DNA of 10,214 nt. Origin: Patescibacteria group bacterium (GTDB taxonomy: Bacteria > Patescibacteriota > UBA1384 > CAILIB01). Below are positions 1 to 6,596 of the stretch, in pieces. Location: assembly GCA_022842085.1 (NCBI GenBank), contig JALHQF010000015.1:1-10214 (forward strand), read 5' to 3'. The notes under the pieces were generated by a model. The model saw nothing but the letters and a program-made list of their open reading frames with translations, was not told the origin of the DNA and did no database searches. The number at the start of each line of letters is the position of its first letter. The stretch's first letter is position 1. Position numbers and translations under genes: made by a program.

Positions 1-31
1 CCTGGTAGCATACAGCATTGAACACTTACCT

Positions 32-193
32 ATGGCAACTCCTAAGAAGCGCATGAGTCCCGTCCGTTCTGGCAATCGCCGTCGGCAGCTCGGTATCACC
101 CTCCCCGCAACTCGCACTTGTGCAGCTTGCGGCGCACTTGCTGTGCGTCACGTCGCTTGCCCAGCTTGCGGGGCTGAGCCAACAAAGGCCTAG
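32..193 (+). CDS. rpmF: 50S ribosomal protein L32
   Basis: L32 is a small zinc-ribbon protein of the large ribosomal subunit. The 53-residue product starts MATPKKRMSPVRSGNRRR, the classic L32 opening (A-x-P-K-K-R plus a basic stretch that enters rRNA). Two CxxC pairs follow, C-A-A-C at about residues 33-36 and C-P-A-C at about 44-47, forming a complete zinc knuckle, so this is the zinc-binding form. Length is normal for the family (about 55-60 residues). The same frame stays open to the window edge, but the start is fixed by the conserved MATPKKR. No Shine-Dalgarno is visible in the 31 bases upstream. It is the first visible gene of the + strand cluster; nusB begins 9 bases after its TAG stop. 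Confidence 0.95.
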   Translation: MATPKKRMSPVRSGNRRRQLGITLPATRTCAACGALAVRHVACPACGAEPTKA

Positions 194-202
194 CGCTCTG
201 CC

Positions 203-676
203 GTGGGGGCAAACCGTCACCTCTCGCGAACGGTAGCAATGCAGGCGCTCTTCTCTTGGGAGTTCCAAGACGAGCCACGCAACCTAGAGCCAGCAATTGC
301 TGCAGCCGAAGCTGAGTTTGGTGAAGACCTTGATGTGGCCTATGTTCGCCGCGTCTGTGAAGGTACCGTGGCTCACCTTGAGGAAATCGACGGACTCCTG
401 CAGGAGGCTGCTCCAGAGTGGCCGGTAGACCAGGTAGCGCGTGTAGATCGAAACGTCCTGCGGGTAGCAATCTTCGAACTTCTCTTCGACGCCACAGAAG
501 ACGTTCCACCGCGAGTAGCGATCAACGAAGCGATTGAGATTGGTAAGCGCTTTGGCGCAGAGAGCACACCTCGCTTTGTAAATGGAGCGCTCGGCTACGT
601 ATACCGCAAGTTTGAGGATCGCCTAGCACCGCGCGATGCAAATGCCCCTGCAAAACCTGTAAAAGATGCAGCCTGA
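203..676 (+). CDS. nusB: Transcription antitermination factor NusB
   Basis: NusB is an all-helical RNA-binding protein that pairs with ribosomal protein S10 (NusE) on boxA RNA to support antitermination in rRNA operons. The 157-residue product begins with a GTG start (V/M-GANRHLSRTVAMQALFSWEF), matching the usual NusB opening of a basic Arg-x-x-x-M-Q-x-L-F helix. The C-terminal signature VPPRVAINEAIEIGKRFG (about residues 101-118) followed by TPRFVNGALG (122-131) is diagnostic. The last roughly 20 residues are a low-complexity Ala/Pro/Lys tail beyond the normal fold. The GTG is chosen because the conserved helix starts only a few residues later; no Shine-Dalgarno precedes it. The 3' end overlaps rnc by 11 bp, implying translational coupling with RNase III. 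Confidence 0.94.
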   Translation: MGANRHLSRTVAMQALFSWEFQDEPRNLEPAIAAAEAEFGEDLDVAYVRRVCEGTVAHLEEIDGLLQEAAPEWPVDQVARVDRNVLRVAIFELLFDATEDVPPRVAINEAIEIGKRFGAESTPRFVNGALGYVYRKFEDRLAPRDANAPAKPVKDAA

Positions 677-1382
677 CCCACGGCGATTTGATGTGCTCGA
701 GGCAACGGCTGGCCACGTGTTTTCTAACCGTGAGCTCTTGGAGCAGGTCTTTACGCACCGCTCCTATGTAAATGAGCACAAGAGCCTCGAGCTTCAGCAC
801 AATGAGCGACTGGAGTTTCTCGGTGACGCCGTCCTTGAGCTGGTGAGCACGGAGTTTCTCTACCGCACCTACCCAAATCCGGAGGGAGAACTCACCACGT
901 GGCGAAGTGCGCTTGTAAAGGGAGAGATGCTTTCGGAAGTGGCGAGAGAGCTTGGGTTTTCTGATCTGCTACGACTCTCCAGGGGCGAAGCACGTAGCGG
1001 TGGCCGTGAAAAAGGCTACCTTCTCGCCAACGCCCTAGAAGCCTTTATTGGCGCACTCTACCTAGAAGCAGGCTATGCGCGTTGTCAGGAGTTTCTTGGA
1101 TCCGTTCTGCTTTGTAGGCTTCCAGGCATTCTCGAGAACGCCCTCTTCATTGATCCCAAGAGTCGTCTTCAAGAAATCCTGCAGGATTCCCACGGATCTA
1201 CCCCGACCTACGAAATTGTGAGTGAAGAGGGGCCTGATCATGCAAAAGTGTTTACAGCAGCGCTCCGAGTCCAAGGCACTACCCTTGGCTTAGGGACAGG
1301 ATCAAGCAAGCAAGCAGCCCAAGTAGACGCAGCGCGATCCGTTCTGGAGGAGATTACGGGGAAGCAAGCTCCAGCTGCGTAA
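666..1382 (+). CDS. rnc: Ribonuclease III
   Basis: RNase III cuts double-stranded RNA, including the stems flanking 16S and 23S rRNA precursors. The 238-residue product has the usual two domains. The N-terminal nuclease domain (about 15-150) carries the signature NERLEFLGD (residues 46-54; E47, E50 and D54 correspond to E. coli E38, E41 and D45). The second metal-site motif reads LLANALEAFIGALYLE (119-134): the essential Glu is kept (E125, E. coli E117), but the preceding Asp (E. coli D114) is Asn122. The C-terminal dsRNA-binding domain (about 163-232) has DPKSRLQEILQ, EEGPDHAKVFTAAL and the basic SSKQAAQVDAA helix. The ATG overlaps the end of nusB; the 3' end overlaps the convergent carboxypeptidase gene by 29 bp. 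Family assignment is secure; the effect of Asn122 on rate is unknown. Confidence 0.95.
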   Translation: MQPDPRRFDVLEATAGHVFSNRELLEQVFTHRSYVNEHKSLELQHNERLEFLGDAVLELVSTEFLYRTYPNPEGELTTWRSALVKGEMLSEVARELGFSDLLRLSRGEARSGGREKGYLLANALEAFIGALYLEAGYARCQEFLGSVLLCRLPGILENALFIDPKSRLQEILQDSHGSTPTYEIVSEEGPDHAKVFTAALRVQGTTLGLGTGSSKQAAQVDAARSVLEEITGKQAPAA

Positions 1383-2229
1383 ACGCAGCAGTCGCAAGAT
1401 CAAGAACCTGCTGCGCTGCTGCTAGCCGGGTATTTGCCCCGCTGCCAAGCACTACCACGATGAGCTCTTGATTACCGCTGCGAAAGCGCTCGACAAGACA
1501 GAATCCAGCCTCATTGGTGTACCCAGTCTTGCCGCCAAGCACAGTCTCGTTCCGAAGCACATCGTGCAGCCGGTTTGTAGTGTTCAGTACTTGCGAGCCA
1601 GTCGCGCGTGGCACACTCGTCGTGGCAAGCCCAAGAAACGGCTGAACACTGGGTGAGCGCCAAGCTAGGTCAAGGAGCTGTGCAACGGTACGCGCGCTTG
1701 CGGTGTTCTTTGCGGACAGGCCAGTCGAGTCCGCCTCCGGGAGTAGCAGCGCGAAATCTTCGGCGCTAGCAAGTGCGCCAAGGGCGGCAGCGGCATCATT
1801 TGCAGAGGCCACGGCTGTAGCCGCACGTAGATCTCCTATGAGCGCACGCTCACCTTGGGCGTAGCCAACCTCAGCCGGCGGGAGGAGCGTGTGAGCTGCT
1901 TCAAGCTCTACAACTTGATTAGCAGGAAGGCTTCGCGTGCGTAGGAGGGTAACGAGCTTGGTGATACTCGCTACAGGGAGTACCTCATCTTCGTTCTTTC
2001 CCGCAATGAGCTGTCCGGTAGCAGGATCGTATACCGCCCAGGCGCGGGCATCAGCGGCGAGTGAGAGGGCTGGCGTAACTGGCAGCTCGGCAAGCACCGC
2101 AGGCCGAGTAGCTGGCACTGATGAGCCTGCTCGGCTGCGAAACTGCGCATAGCTGACTAGGGTGAGGCACACCAAGACCAAGAGGACGCTCCAGGCAGCA
2201 AGAAACCCAAAGAGTCGCTGGGGGGTCAT
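1354..2229 (-). CDS. D-alanyl-D-alanine carboxypeptidase (PBP5-like, peptidase S11)
   Basis: Penicillin-binding-type serine DD-carboxypeptidases trim the terminal D-Ala from peptidoglycan stem peptides outside the membrane. The 291-residue product has an N-terminal hydrophobic segment (about 7-28, signal anchor or signal peptide) and all three active-site motifs: S-I-T-K with catalytic Ser88 and Lys91, S-A-N at 142-144, and K-T-G at 234-236 in GGKTGYTNEAG. It is shorter than typical family members (often 380-400): the stretch between S-x-N and the DSTGL segment (168-171) is shortened and no PBP5-type C-terminal beta domain follows. The start forms an ATGA junction with the upstream pseudouridine synthase gene, so it probably is the last gene of the long - strand run. 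Its 3' end overlaps rnc tail to tail. DacA and DacC-like paralogues cannot be told apart, so no symbol is given. Confidence 0.88.
   Translation of the reverse strand: MTPQRLFGFLAAWSVLLVLVCLTLVSYAQFRSRAGSSVPATRPAVLAELPVTPALSLAADARAWAVYDPATGQLIAGKNEDEVLPVASITKLVTLLRTRSLPANQVVELEAAHTLLPPAEVGYAQGERALIGDLRAATAVASANDAAAALGALASAEDFALLLPEADSTGLSAKNTASARTVAQLLDLAWRSPSVQPFLGLATTSVPRATGSQVLNTTNRLHDVLRNETVLGGKTGYTNEAGFCLVERFRSGNQELIVVVLGSGANTRLAAAQQVLDLATAAFTQLELASP
1374..1389. terminator. GC-rich hairpin across the rnc stop codon
   Basis: GCTGCG (1374-1379) pairs perfectly with CGCAGC (1384-1389), closing a TAAA loop that contains the rnc TAA stop at 1380-1382; the adjoining T-A pair makes a 7-bp inverted repeat. 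It sits between and partly within two convergent genes, where a bidirectional terminator would be expected. However, neither strand has a U-run after the stem, so it is not a canonical intrinsic terminator. It may only mark or protect the rnc transcript 3' end, or be a by-product of codon choice. Confidence 0.3.
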
Positions 2230-2951
2230 AGGTGTGCAAGCTCTTCAGGCGTCAGCAAGCGGTACGAACCTGGTTTGAGGTCTCCGAGCGCAAGGGTGCC
2301 CATTTCAATGCGCACGAGCCGCGTTACCCTGAGACCTAGCTCTCCTACCATACGACGCACTAGGTGGGTTCGACCCTCGCGGACAGTAAGCTCAACTTTC
2401 GCGCGCACTCCATCCTTTCGCACCGTCACGTCCTCTGCTTGCGCGCTCCCGTCCGAAAGGAGAATGGGCTTCCTGAGGCGATCTGCGAGCTTTGCAGGCG
2501 ACCAGCCAGGCGTAAGTTGCACAGTTACCAGGTAGCGTTTCCGATGCCCATACCGTGGATGTGTGAGCTTGAGGAGCAAGTTTCCATCACTCGTCATGAG
2601 CAGCAGTCCTTCGCTGTCCGCGTCAAGGCGGCCAACAGGCTCTACGCGCGGATGCTCGGGCAACAGCTCATGGACCGGTTTCTTCCCCTGGCCGTTTCGG
2701 CTGCAAACGTATCCGCGCGGCTTGTAGAGAAGGTAGGTAGCGGCCTCTTGTGGAAGAAGGCGCTGACCATCAACTGTCACAACGTCGGAAGGCGTAACGC
2801 TCATGCCGAGGCTGGCTCGCGCCCCGTTTACCTCAACCTTACCCTGGGTAATGAGCTCTTCAGCCCCGCGCCTCGATGCAATACCGCAGCGAGCGAGGAA
2901 TTTCTGCAGGCGCTCAGCGCGACTGGAGGCCGAGATCACGGAGTTGGGCAT
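2226..2951 (-). CDS. rluB: 16S/23S rRNA pseudouridine synthase, RsuA/RluB/RluE/RluF family
   Basis: Enzymes of this family isomerise a uridine in rRNA to pseudouridine. The 241-residue product has an N-terminal S4 RNA-binding domain (about 11-60, RAERLQKFLARCGIASRR), then the catalytic domain with GRLDADSEGLLLMTSDG at 107-123, in which Asp110 is the expected nucleophile. The family end motif reads RTHLVRRM (194-201) where NRQVRRM is more usual, followed by the expected RLVRIEMGTLALGDLKPG. RluB-like in length and architecture, but the target (23S or 16S site) cannot be read from sequence, so the symbol is tentative. The first ATG overlaps the aspS end by 38 bp; a GTG at 2937-2939 would also keep the S4 domain. 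The gene ends in an ATGA junction with the carboxypeptidase. Confidence 0.85.
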   Translation of the reverse strand: MPNSVISASSRAERLQKFLARCGIASRRGAEELITQGKVEVNGARASLGMSVTPSDVVTVDGQRLLPQEAATYLLYKPRGYVCSRNGQGKKPVHELLPEHPRVEPVGRLDADSEGLLLMTSDGNLLLKLTHPRYGHRKRYLVTVQLTPGWSPAKLADRLRKPILLSDGSAQAEDVTVRKDGVRAKVELTVREGRTHLVRRMVGELGLRVTRLVRIEMGTLALGDLKPGSYRLLTPEELAHL

Positions 2952-4293
2952 CTGAGACTGGCCCGGGGGCCTGCATAAGCGGGTCGCGGCCTTCGCCGGT
3001 TTTTGGAAACGCTATTACTTCCCGAATATTCGGTTCGTTTTGGAGCACCATCATAAGGCGGTCAAAGCCCCATGCAATGCCAGCGTGTGGTGGAGCTCCG
3101 TGGGTGAACGCTCGCAGCATGTGTCCAAACTGGGCCTGGATGCTTTCAGGGGTGTGCCCCATCGTGGTAAACACTTTCTCCGTTACCTCCGGTCGGTGGC
3201 TACGCACGCTTCCACCAGCAATCTCAAAGCCGTTGAGTGCAAGGTCATACTGCTGCGCTAGAATACCTTCTACCTCCCCTGCCATGAAGCGCTCAAGGTG
3301 GTCGCTATGCGGCATAGAAAACGGGTTGTGGGTAAAGGTCCAACCACCTTCTTCGGTGCGCTCAAAGAACGGAAAATCGGTTACCCAGCAAAATGCCAAG
3401 AGGTTTGGGTCGTTCTTATCTTCTCGCATATCTGGCCGGTCACTTCCGTACCGCTCCAGAGCTTCTGCGTGAGTAATGCGTGGAAATGGCTGCTGTTGAA
3501 TACGCTTTTCCGGGTAGAGCGCCCGAATTAGGTCTATCACGAGCTTCTCATTCAACTGAAGCACGTCTTCCTGAGAAACAAAACTGAGCTCCATATCGAG
3601 CTGGGTAAACTCTGGTTGACGATCACCGCGAGAATCTTCGTCGCGCAGGCAGCGTGCAATCTGGTAGTAGCGCTCAATCCCACCAACCATAAGCAGCTGC
3701 TTAAACTGCTGCGGACTCTGCGGAAGGGCGTAGAACGATCCTTTATGGCGGGTTGGCACGAGGAAGTCCCTCGCCCCCTCTGGGGTAGTTGCAGTAAGGA
3801 GCGGTGTTTCAACCTCGATGAAGCCCTCTTTATCAAGGGCGTGCCGGAGGAAACTCGTTGCCCTGCCTCGGGCTCGCAGGTTGGCCTGCATACGCTCGGT
3901 GCGTAGATCAAGGTAGCGGTACGCGAGTCGCAGCTCTTCATCTACGGACTGCGTCGAATCGTTTACTGAGAATGGTGGCGTAACTGCCTGGGAAAGAAGC
4001 GTGACCTGCTCCACCTGAAGCTCAACAGTACCAGTAGCCAGGTCTGGGTTCACCGACTTTTCACTCCTGGCAACGACACCACCAGTCAGCTGCACTACAT
4101 CTTCTGGAGATAGCTCATTCAATTGAGCGTAGACTTCAGGGTTCCACTTTCCGCTTACCGCCTGGAGGACGCCAGTGCGATCACGAAGGTCAATGAAGGT
4201 AACTGAACCATGTTTCCGAATGCGGTGGACCCACCCTGTCACGGTAACCGTGCTACCGATTTTGCTTGGAGTTTCTTCGTTGAGAGTTCGCAT
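2914..4293 (-). CDS. aspS: Aspartate--tRNA ligase lacking the bacterial GAD insertion
   Basis: AspRS charges tRNA(Asp), and in many bacteria also tRNA(Asn), with aspartate. The 459-residue product has an N-terminal OB-fold anticodon-binding domain (about 1-105, WVHRIRKHGSVTFIDLRDR) and a class II catalytic core: TTPEGARDFLVP (169-180), ALPQSPQQFKQLL (189-201), motif 2 with CLRDEDSRGDRQPEFTQLD (215-233), and motif 3 with GIAWGFDRLMMVL (405-417). These are bacterial-type motifs, yet the roughly 120-residue GAD domain normally present between RYGSDKPDLR and the WV-DFP-FE strand is absent: residues 281-290 run almost straight into CWVTDFPFFE at 302-311. At the tRNA specificity sites it has His28 (as in non-discriminating enzymes) but Lys79 (as in E. 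coli). TAATG junction with pheT; no Shine-Dalgarno seen. Confidence 0.95.
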   Translation of the reverse strand: MRTLNEETPSKIGSTVTVTGWVHRIRKHGSVTFIDLRDRTGVLQAVSGKWNPEVYAQLNELSPEDVVQLTGGVVARSEKSVNPDLATGTVELQVEQVTLLSQAVTPPFSVNDSTQSVDEELRLAYRYLDLRTERMQANLRARGRATSFLRHALDKEGFIEVETPLLTATTPEGARDFLVPTRHKGSFYALPQSPQQFKQLLMVGGIERYYQIARCLRDEDSRGDRQPEFTQLDMELSFVSQEDVLQLNEKLVIDLIRALYPEKRIQQQPFPRITHAEALERYGSDRPDMREDKNDPNLLAFCWVTDFPFFERTEEGGWTFTHNPFSMPHSDHLERFMAGEVEGILAQQYDLALNGFEIAGGSVRSHRPEVTEKVFTTMGHTPESIQAQFGHMLRAFTHGAPPHAGIAWGFDRLMMVLQNEPNIREVIAFPKTGEGRDPLMQAPGPVSDAQLRDLGLQSR

Positions 4294-6596
4294 TACGAGA
4301 GTGGCTTAGGAAACTGGCGCATCCAGGCTGCGAGGTGAGTTTCAGAGATGGGCTCGCGCATCGGGGTAAACTGCACTCGGAATGTGAGTGTAGCAGCTTC
4401 ACTTGCCGTATACGTAGCAACGAGCGCGATACTCCGGCGCACACCAGGTGGCGTTGGCACTGCCTCAAGTTGCTCGAGAATTGTACTCGCAGGAGCATCC
4501 CAAGCATACGTGAGATCACGTGTGTGGCTTGGTGCGTCCAAAACGGGGTCGATAGCTACCGCTCGAACTGGAAGCGAAGCAAGTGCATCAAGGCTGAGCT
4601 CTGCAAGGAGCGTTTCAGGGGCGTTTCGCGCCTTCGGAGTGAGTGAGGTAACTGCCCGACCGCCAAATCCGATAACTCGTTCGCCTGCTCGGTACTGCAC
4701 AGCCTCCCCCGGCTCTAGGAAAGCTGGCTGGCTACTGTACGGAGACATATCGAGCCTGTAGCCAAGCGAACGCACTACTCCGGCAACTGCTCTGTTGAGT
4801 AGCCGAACGGCATGAACCGGGTCTGCATCTCGAATGAGAATGGCTACAGTGCGCTCTTCGATACCCTCAGGAAAAACTCCTCCACTGCAAAACCAGGCTC
4901 CTGCGGTGGCCTGTGGCTCAACGCGAGCCGTATCGAGTACGAGTCGAATAAGGTTGCTTGGTGCTAGGTGTGCAAGCTCGCTGCTGAGCGGTTGTAAGAG
5001 GGCCGGCGCATCGAGCCCAAACAGCTTGAGCTCTGCCGCGGAGGCGAATGGGTGAAAGATGCACTCACGGATCCCCGATCGAGCAAGTCCGCGACGTACA
5101 AGGTGCCACTGATCATATGGGGTACCAGCAGTAGGTGCAGCAAGTGGGCCCACTGGTAAATCAGAAGGAATCCGTTCGTATCCCCAAATACGAGCAAGCT
5201 CTTCTATGAGGTCTTCCGGAAGAGCAATATCTCGCCGCCAGTACGGAGGTCGTACCGTCAGCCCACTCTTCGTCATACGAACGATTGCAAAGCCGAGGCG
5301 CTCAAGAATCGTACGTGTTTCGGCAGGGCTTGGCGCAGCACCAAGCAGTTGCTCTGCTTGGTGGAAGGTGAGTGAAACCATACCCCCTGCGCCCTCCTGC
5401 CCTGTGTAGTGGGCAGTGGGTCCGCAGAGTTCAGCGCCGCATATCTCCTGCAACAGTTCCAGGGCCCTCCGGAATGCAATGTGAGCTAGTCCGGTAGGGA
5501 GAAACTTCTCGAAACGTGCCAGTGCGTCGGTTCGCAAACCTAGGCGCCTTCCAGTACGCCGAAGTGTGGCAGCTGGAAACGTTCCAACCTTGAGCAGAAT
5601 TTCACTCGTGCCTTCATGTACTGCATGCTCCTGTGATCCGAGAATGCCAACGATATCGCCAATTTCTCCACGTACATTTGTGCTTACAAGGTCGCCCGCC
5701 GCAAGCTCGTATGATTGACCGTTGAGACCAAGAAAGGTTACGGGCTCTTTTAGGGTCGCAATAGTGAGCTGCGATCCAAAACGTGTCGCGTCATAGGCAT
5801 GAAGCGGTTGTCCATACTCCAGCATCACATAGTTGAGCACGTCTACCACCGGGTGGATGGCGCGGATTCCCGCTGCCTGCAGGCGCGCCAGTATCCGGAG
5901 TGGCGTTACCCCTCTCTTTGTAAGAGAGAGGTGAGCCGTGTGCACCGAGGCAACGCCAGGACTCTCCACGCGGATCGTGGGCGCAGTTCCTCCCACAAAC
6001 GCTGGAACCGGTGGAACTGTCGGCTCTTTCCAAGGCTTGCGCACTGCAGCTGCAAGCTCCCGAGCAAGACCTACGTGACCAAGTAGGTCGGGTCGATTTG
6101 CAGTGATTGCAACTTCAAGCACGGTGTCGCTTCCTAGGAGGTGAGCGAGCGGCTTACCAACAGGTACTGGCGCCGGGAAACAGAAGATCCCTTCACCCGA
6201 ACTCGGGAGGCCTACCTCAGCGAGGCTGCAGAGCATGCCCTTTGAGGCAACACCCCGAATCTCCCCTTCTTTGAGGAGTTGCCAACCACCCCGGCCATGT
6301 ACTCGGGCTCCTGGAAGGGCAAGCACCACGTACGCACCCACTTCCACGTTCGGTGCACCACATACTACCCGCAGGTGCTCTCTACTGCCGTATGAAACCG
6401 TAACGAGTCGCAAGCGCTCTGCGTTGGGATGTGGCTGCACTGAGAGAACCCGCGCACTGACGATTCGCTCATCAATCGTGAGAAGATCGCTCCAGCCATC
6501 TACTTCTGAGGAAGTCATTGTGAGACGCTCCGCCACCTCACCTGCAGAGAGCGTAGTTCGAGCCAGCTCGTTGATCCAGTTAAGCGATACCTTCAT
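4293..6596 (-). CDS. pheT: Phenylalanine--tRNA ligase beta subunit
   Basis: PheT is the large subunit of the alpha2-beta2 PheRS; it binds tRNA and edits Tyr-tRNA(Phe). The 767-residue product shows the full bacterial domain order: N-terminal segment, EMAPII-type OB fold (about 40-150, HPNAERLRLVTV and GVASKGMLCS), B3/B4 editing domain (about 205-390, with DVLNYVMLEYGQPLHAYD at 252-269), B5 domain (about 406-480, with RRDIALPEDLIEELARIWGY at 454-473), a diverged catalytic-like core (about 490-650), and a C-terminal ferredoxin-fold anticodon-binding domain (about 675-767, HTRDLTYAW and LTFRVQF). The editing-site loop reads GILGSQEH (317-324) where GxMGGEES is common. Length is slightly below the usual 790-800. 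ATGA junction with pheS upstream and TAATG with aspS downstream suggest coupled, matched synthesis. Confidence 0.96.
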   Translation of the reverse strand: MKVSLNWINELARTTLSAGEVAERLTMTSSEVDGWSDLLTIDERIVSARVLSVQPHPNAERLRLVTVSYGSREHLRVVCGAPNVEVGAYVVLALPGARVHGRGGWQLLKEGEIRGVASKGMLCSLAEVGLPSSGEGIFCFPAPVPVGKPLAHLLGSDTVLEVAITANRPDLLGHVGLARELAAAVRKPWKEPTVPPVPAFVGGTAPTIRVESPGVASVHTAHLSLTKRGVTPLRILARLQAAGIRAIHPVVDVLNYVMLEYGQPLHAYDATRFGSQLTIATLKEPVTFLGLNGQSYELAAGDLVSTNVRGEIGDIVGILGSQEHAVHEGTSEILLKVGTFPAATLRRTGRRLGLRTDALARFEKFLPTGLAHIAFRRALELLQEICGAELCGPTAHYTGQEGAGGMVSLTFHQAEQLLGAAPSPAETRTILERLGFAIVRMTKSGLTVRPPYWRRDIALPEDLIEELARIWGYERIPSDLPVGPLAAPTAGTPYDQWHLVRRGLARSGIRECIFHPFASAAELKLFGLDAPALLQPLSSELAHLAPSNLIRLVLDTARVEPQATAGAWFCSGGVFPEGIEERTVAILIRDADPVHAVRLLNRAVAGVVRSLGYRLDMSPYSSQPAFLEPGEAVQYRAGERVIGFGGRAVTSLTPKARNAPETLLAELSLDALASLPVRAVAIDPVLDAPSHTRDLTYAWDAPASTILEQLEAVPTPPGVRRSIALVATYTASEAATLTFRVQFTPMREPISETHLAAWMRQFPKPLS

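Noticed and set aside
3..11. TGGTAGCAT upstream of rpmF as a possible extended -10 promoter.
   Set aside because: Only four of six bases fit the -10 consensus, no -35 can be examined because the window begins here, and rpmF may be internal to a longer operon.
1..31. Tail of an upstream gene ending at TGA 19-21 or TAG 6-8.
   Set aside because: At most six codons would be visible; nothing identifiable can be claimed.
2364..2978. Long + strand frame of 204 codons opposite the pseudouridine synthase gene.
   Set aside because: Lies antisense to a well-supported gene; translation has no domain-like pattern and neighbouring antisense frames behave the same way, a usual effect of GC-biased codon use.
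2229..4979. A 15-bp exact direct repeat, TAGGTGTGCAAGCTC, at 2229-2243 and 4965-4979.
   Set aside because: Both copies encode the same peptide, ELAHL, in - strand genes (end of the pseudouridine synthase and inside pheT) with the same codons. Shared peptide plus codon preference explains it.
5911..5931. Purine/pyrimidine hairpin CTCTCTT with AAGAGAG inside pheT.
   Set aside because: Short stem with shifted pairing, no U-tract, lying in the middle of the conserved editing-domain coding region; most likely incidental.
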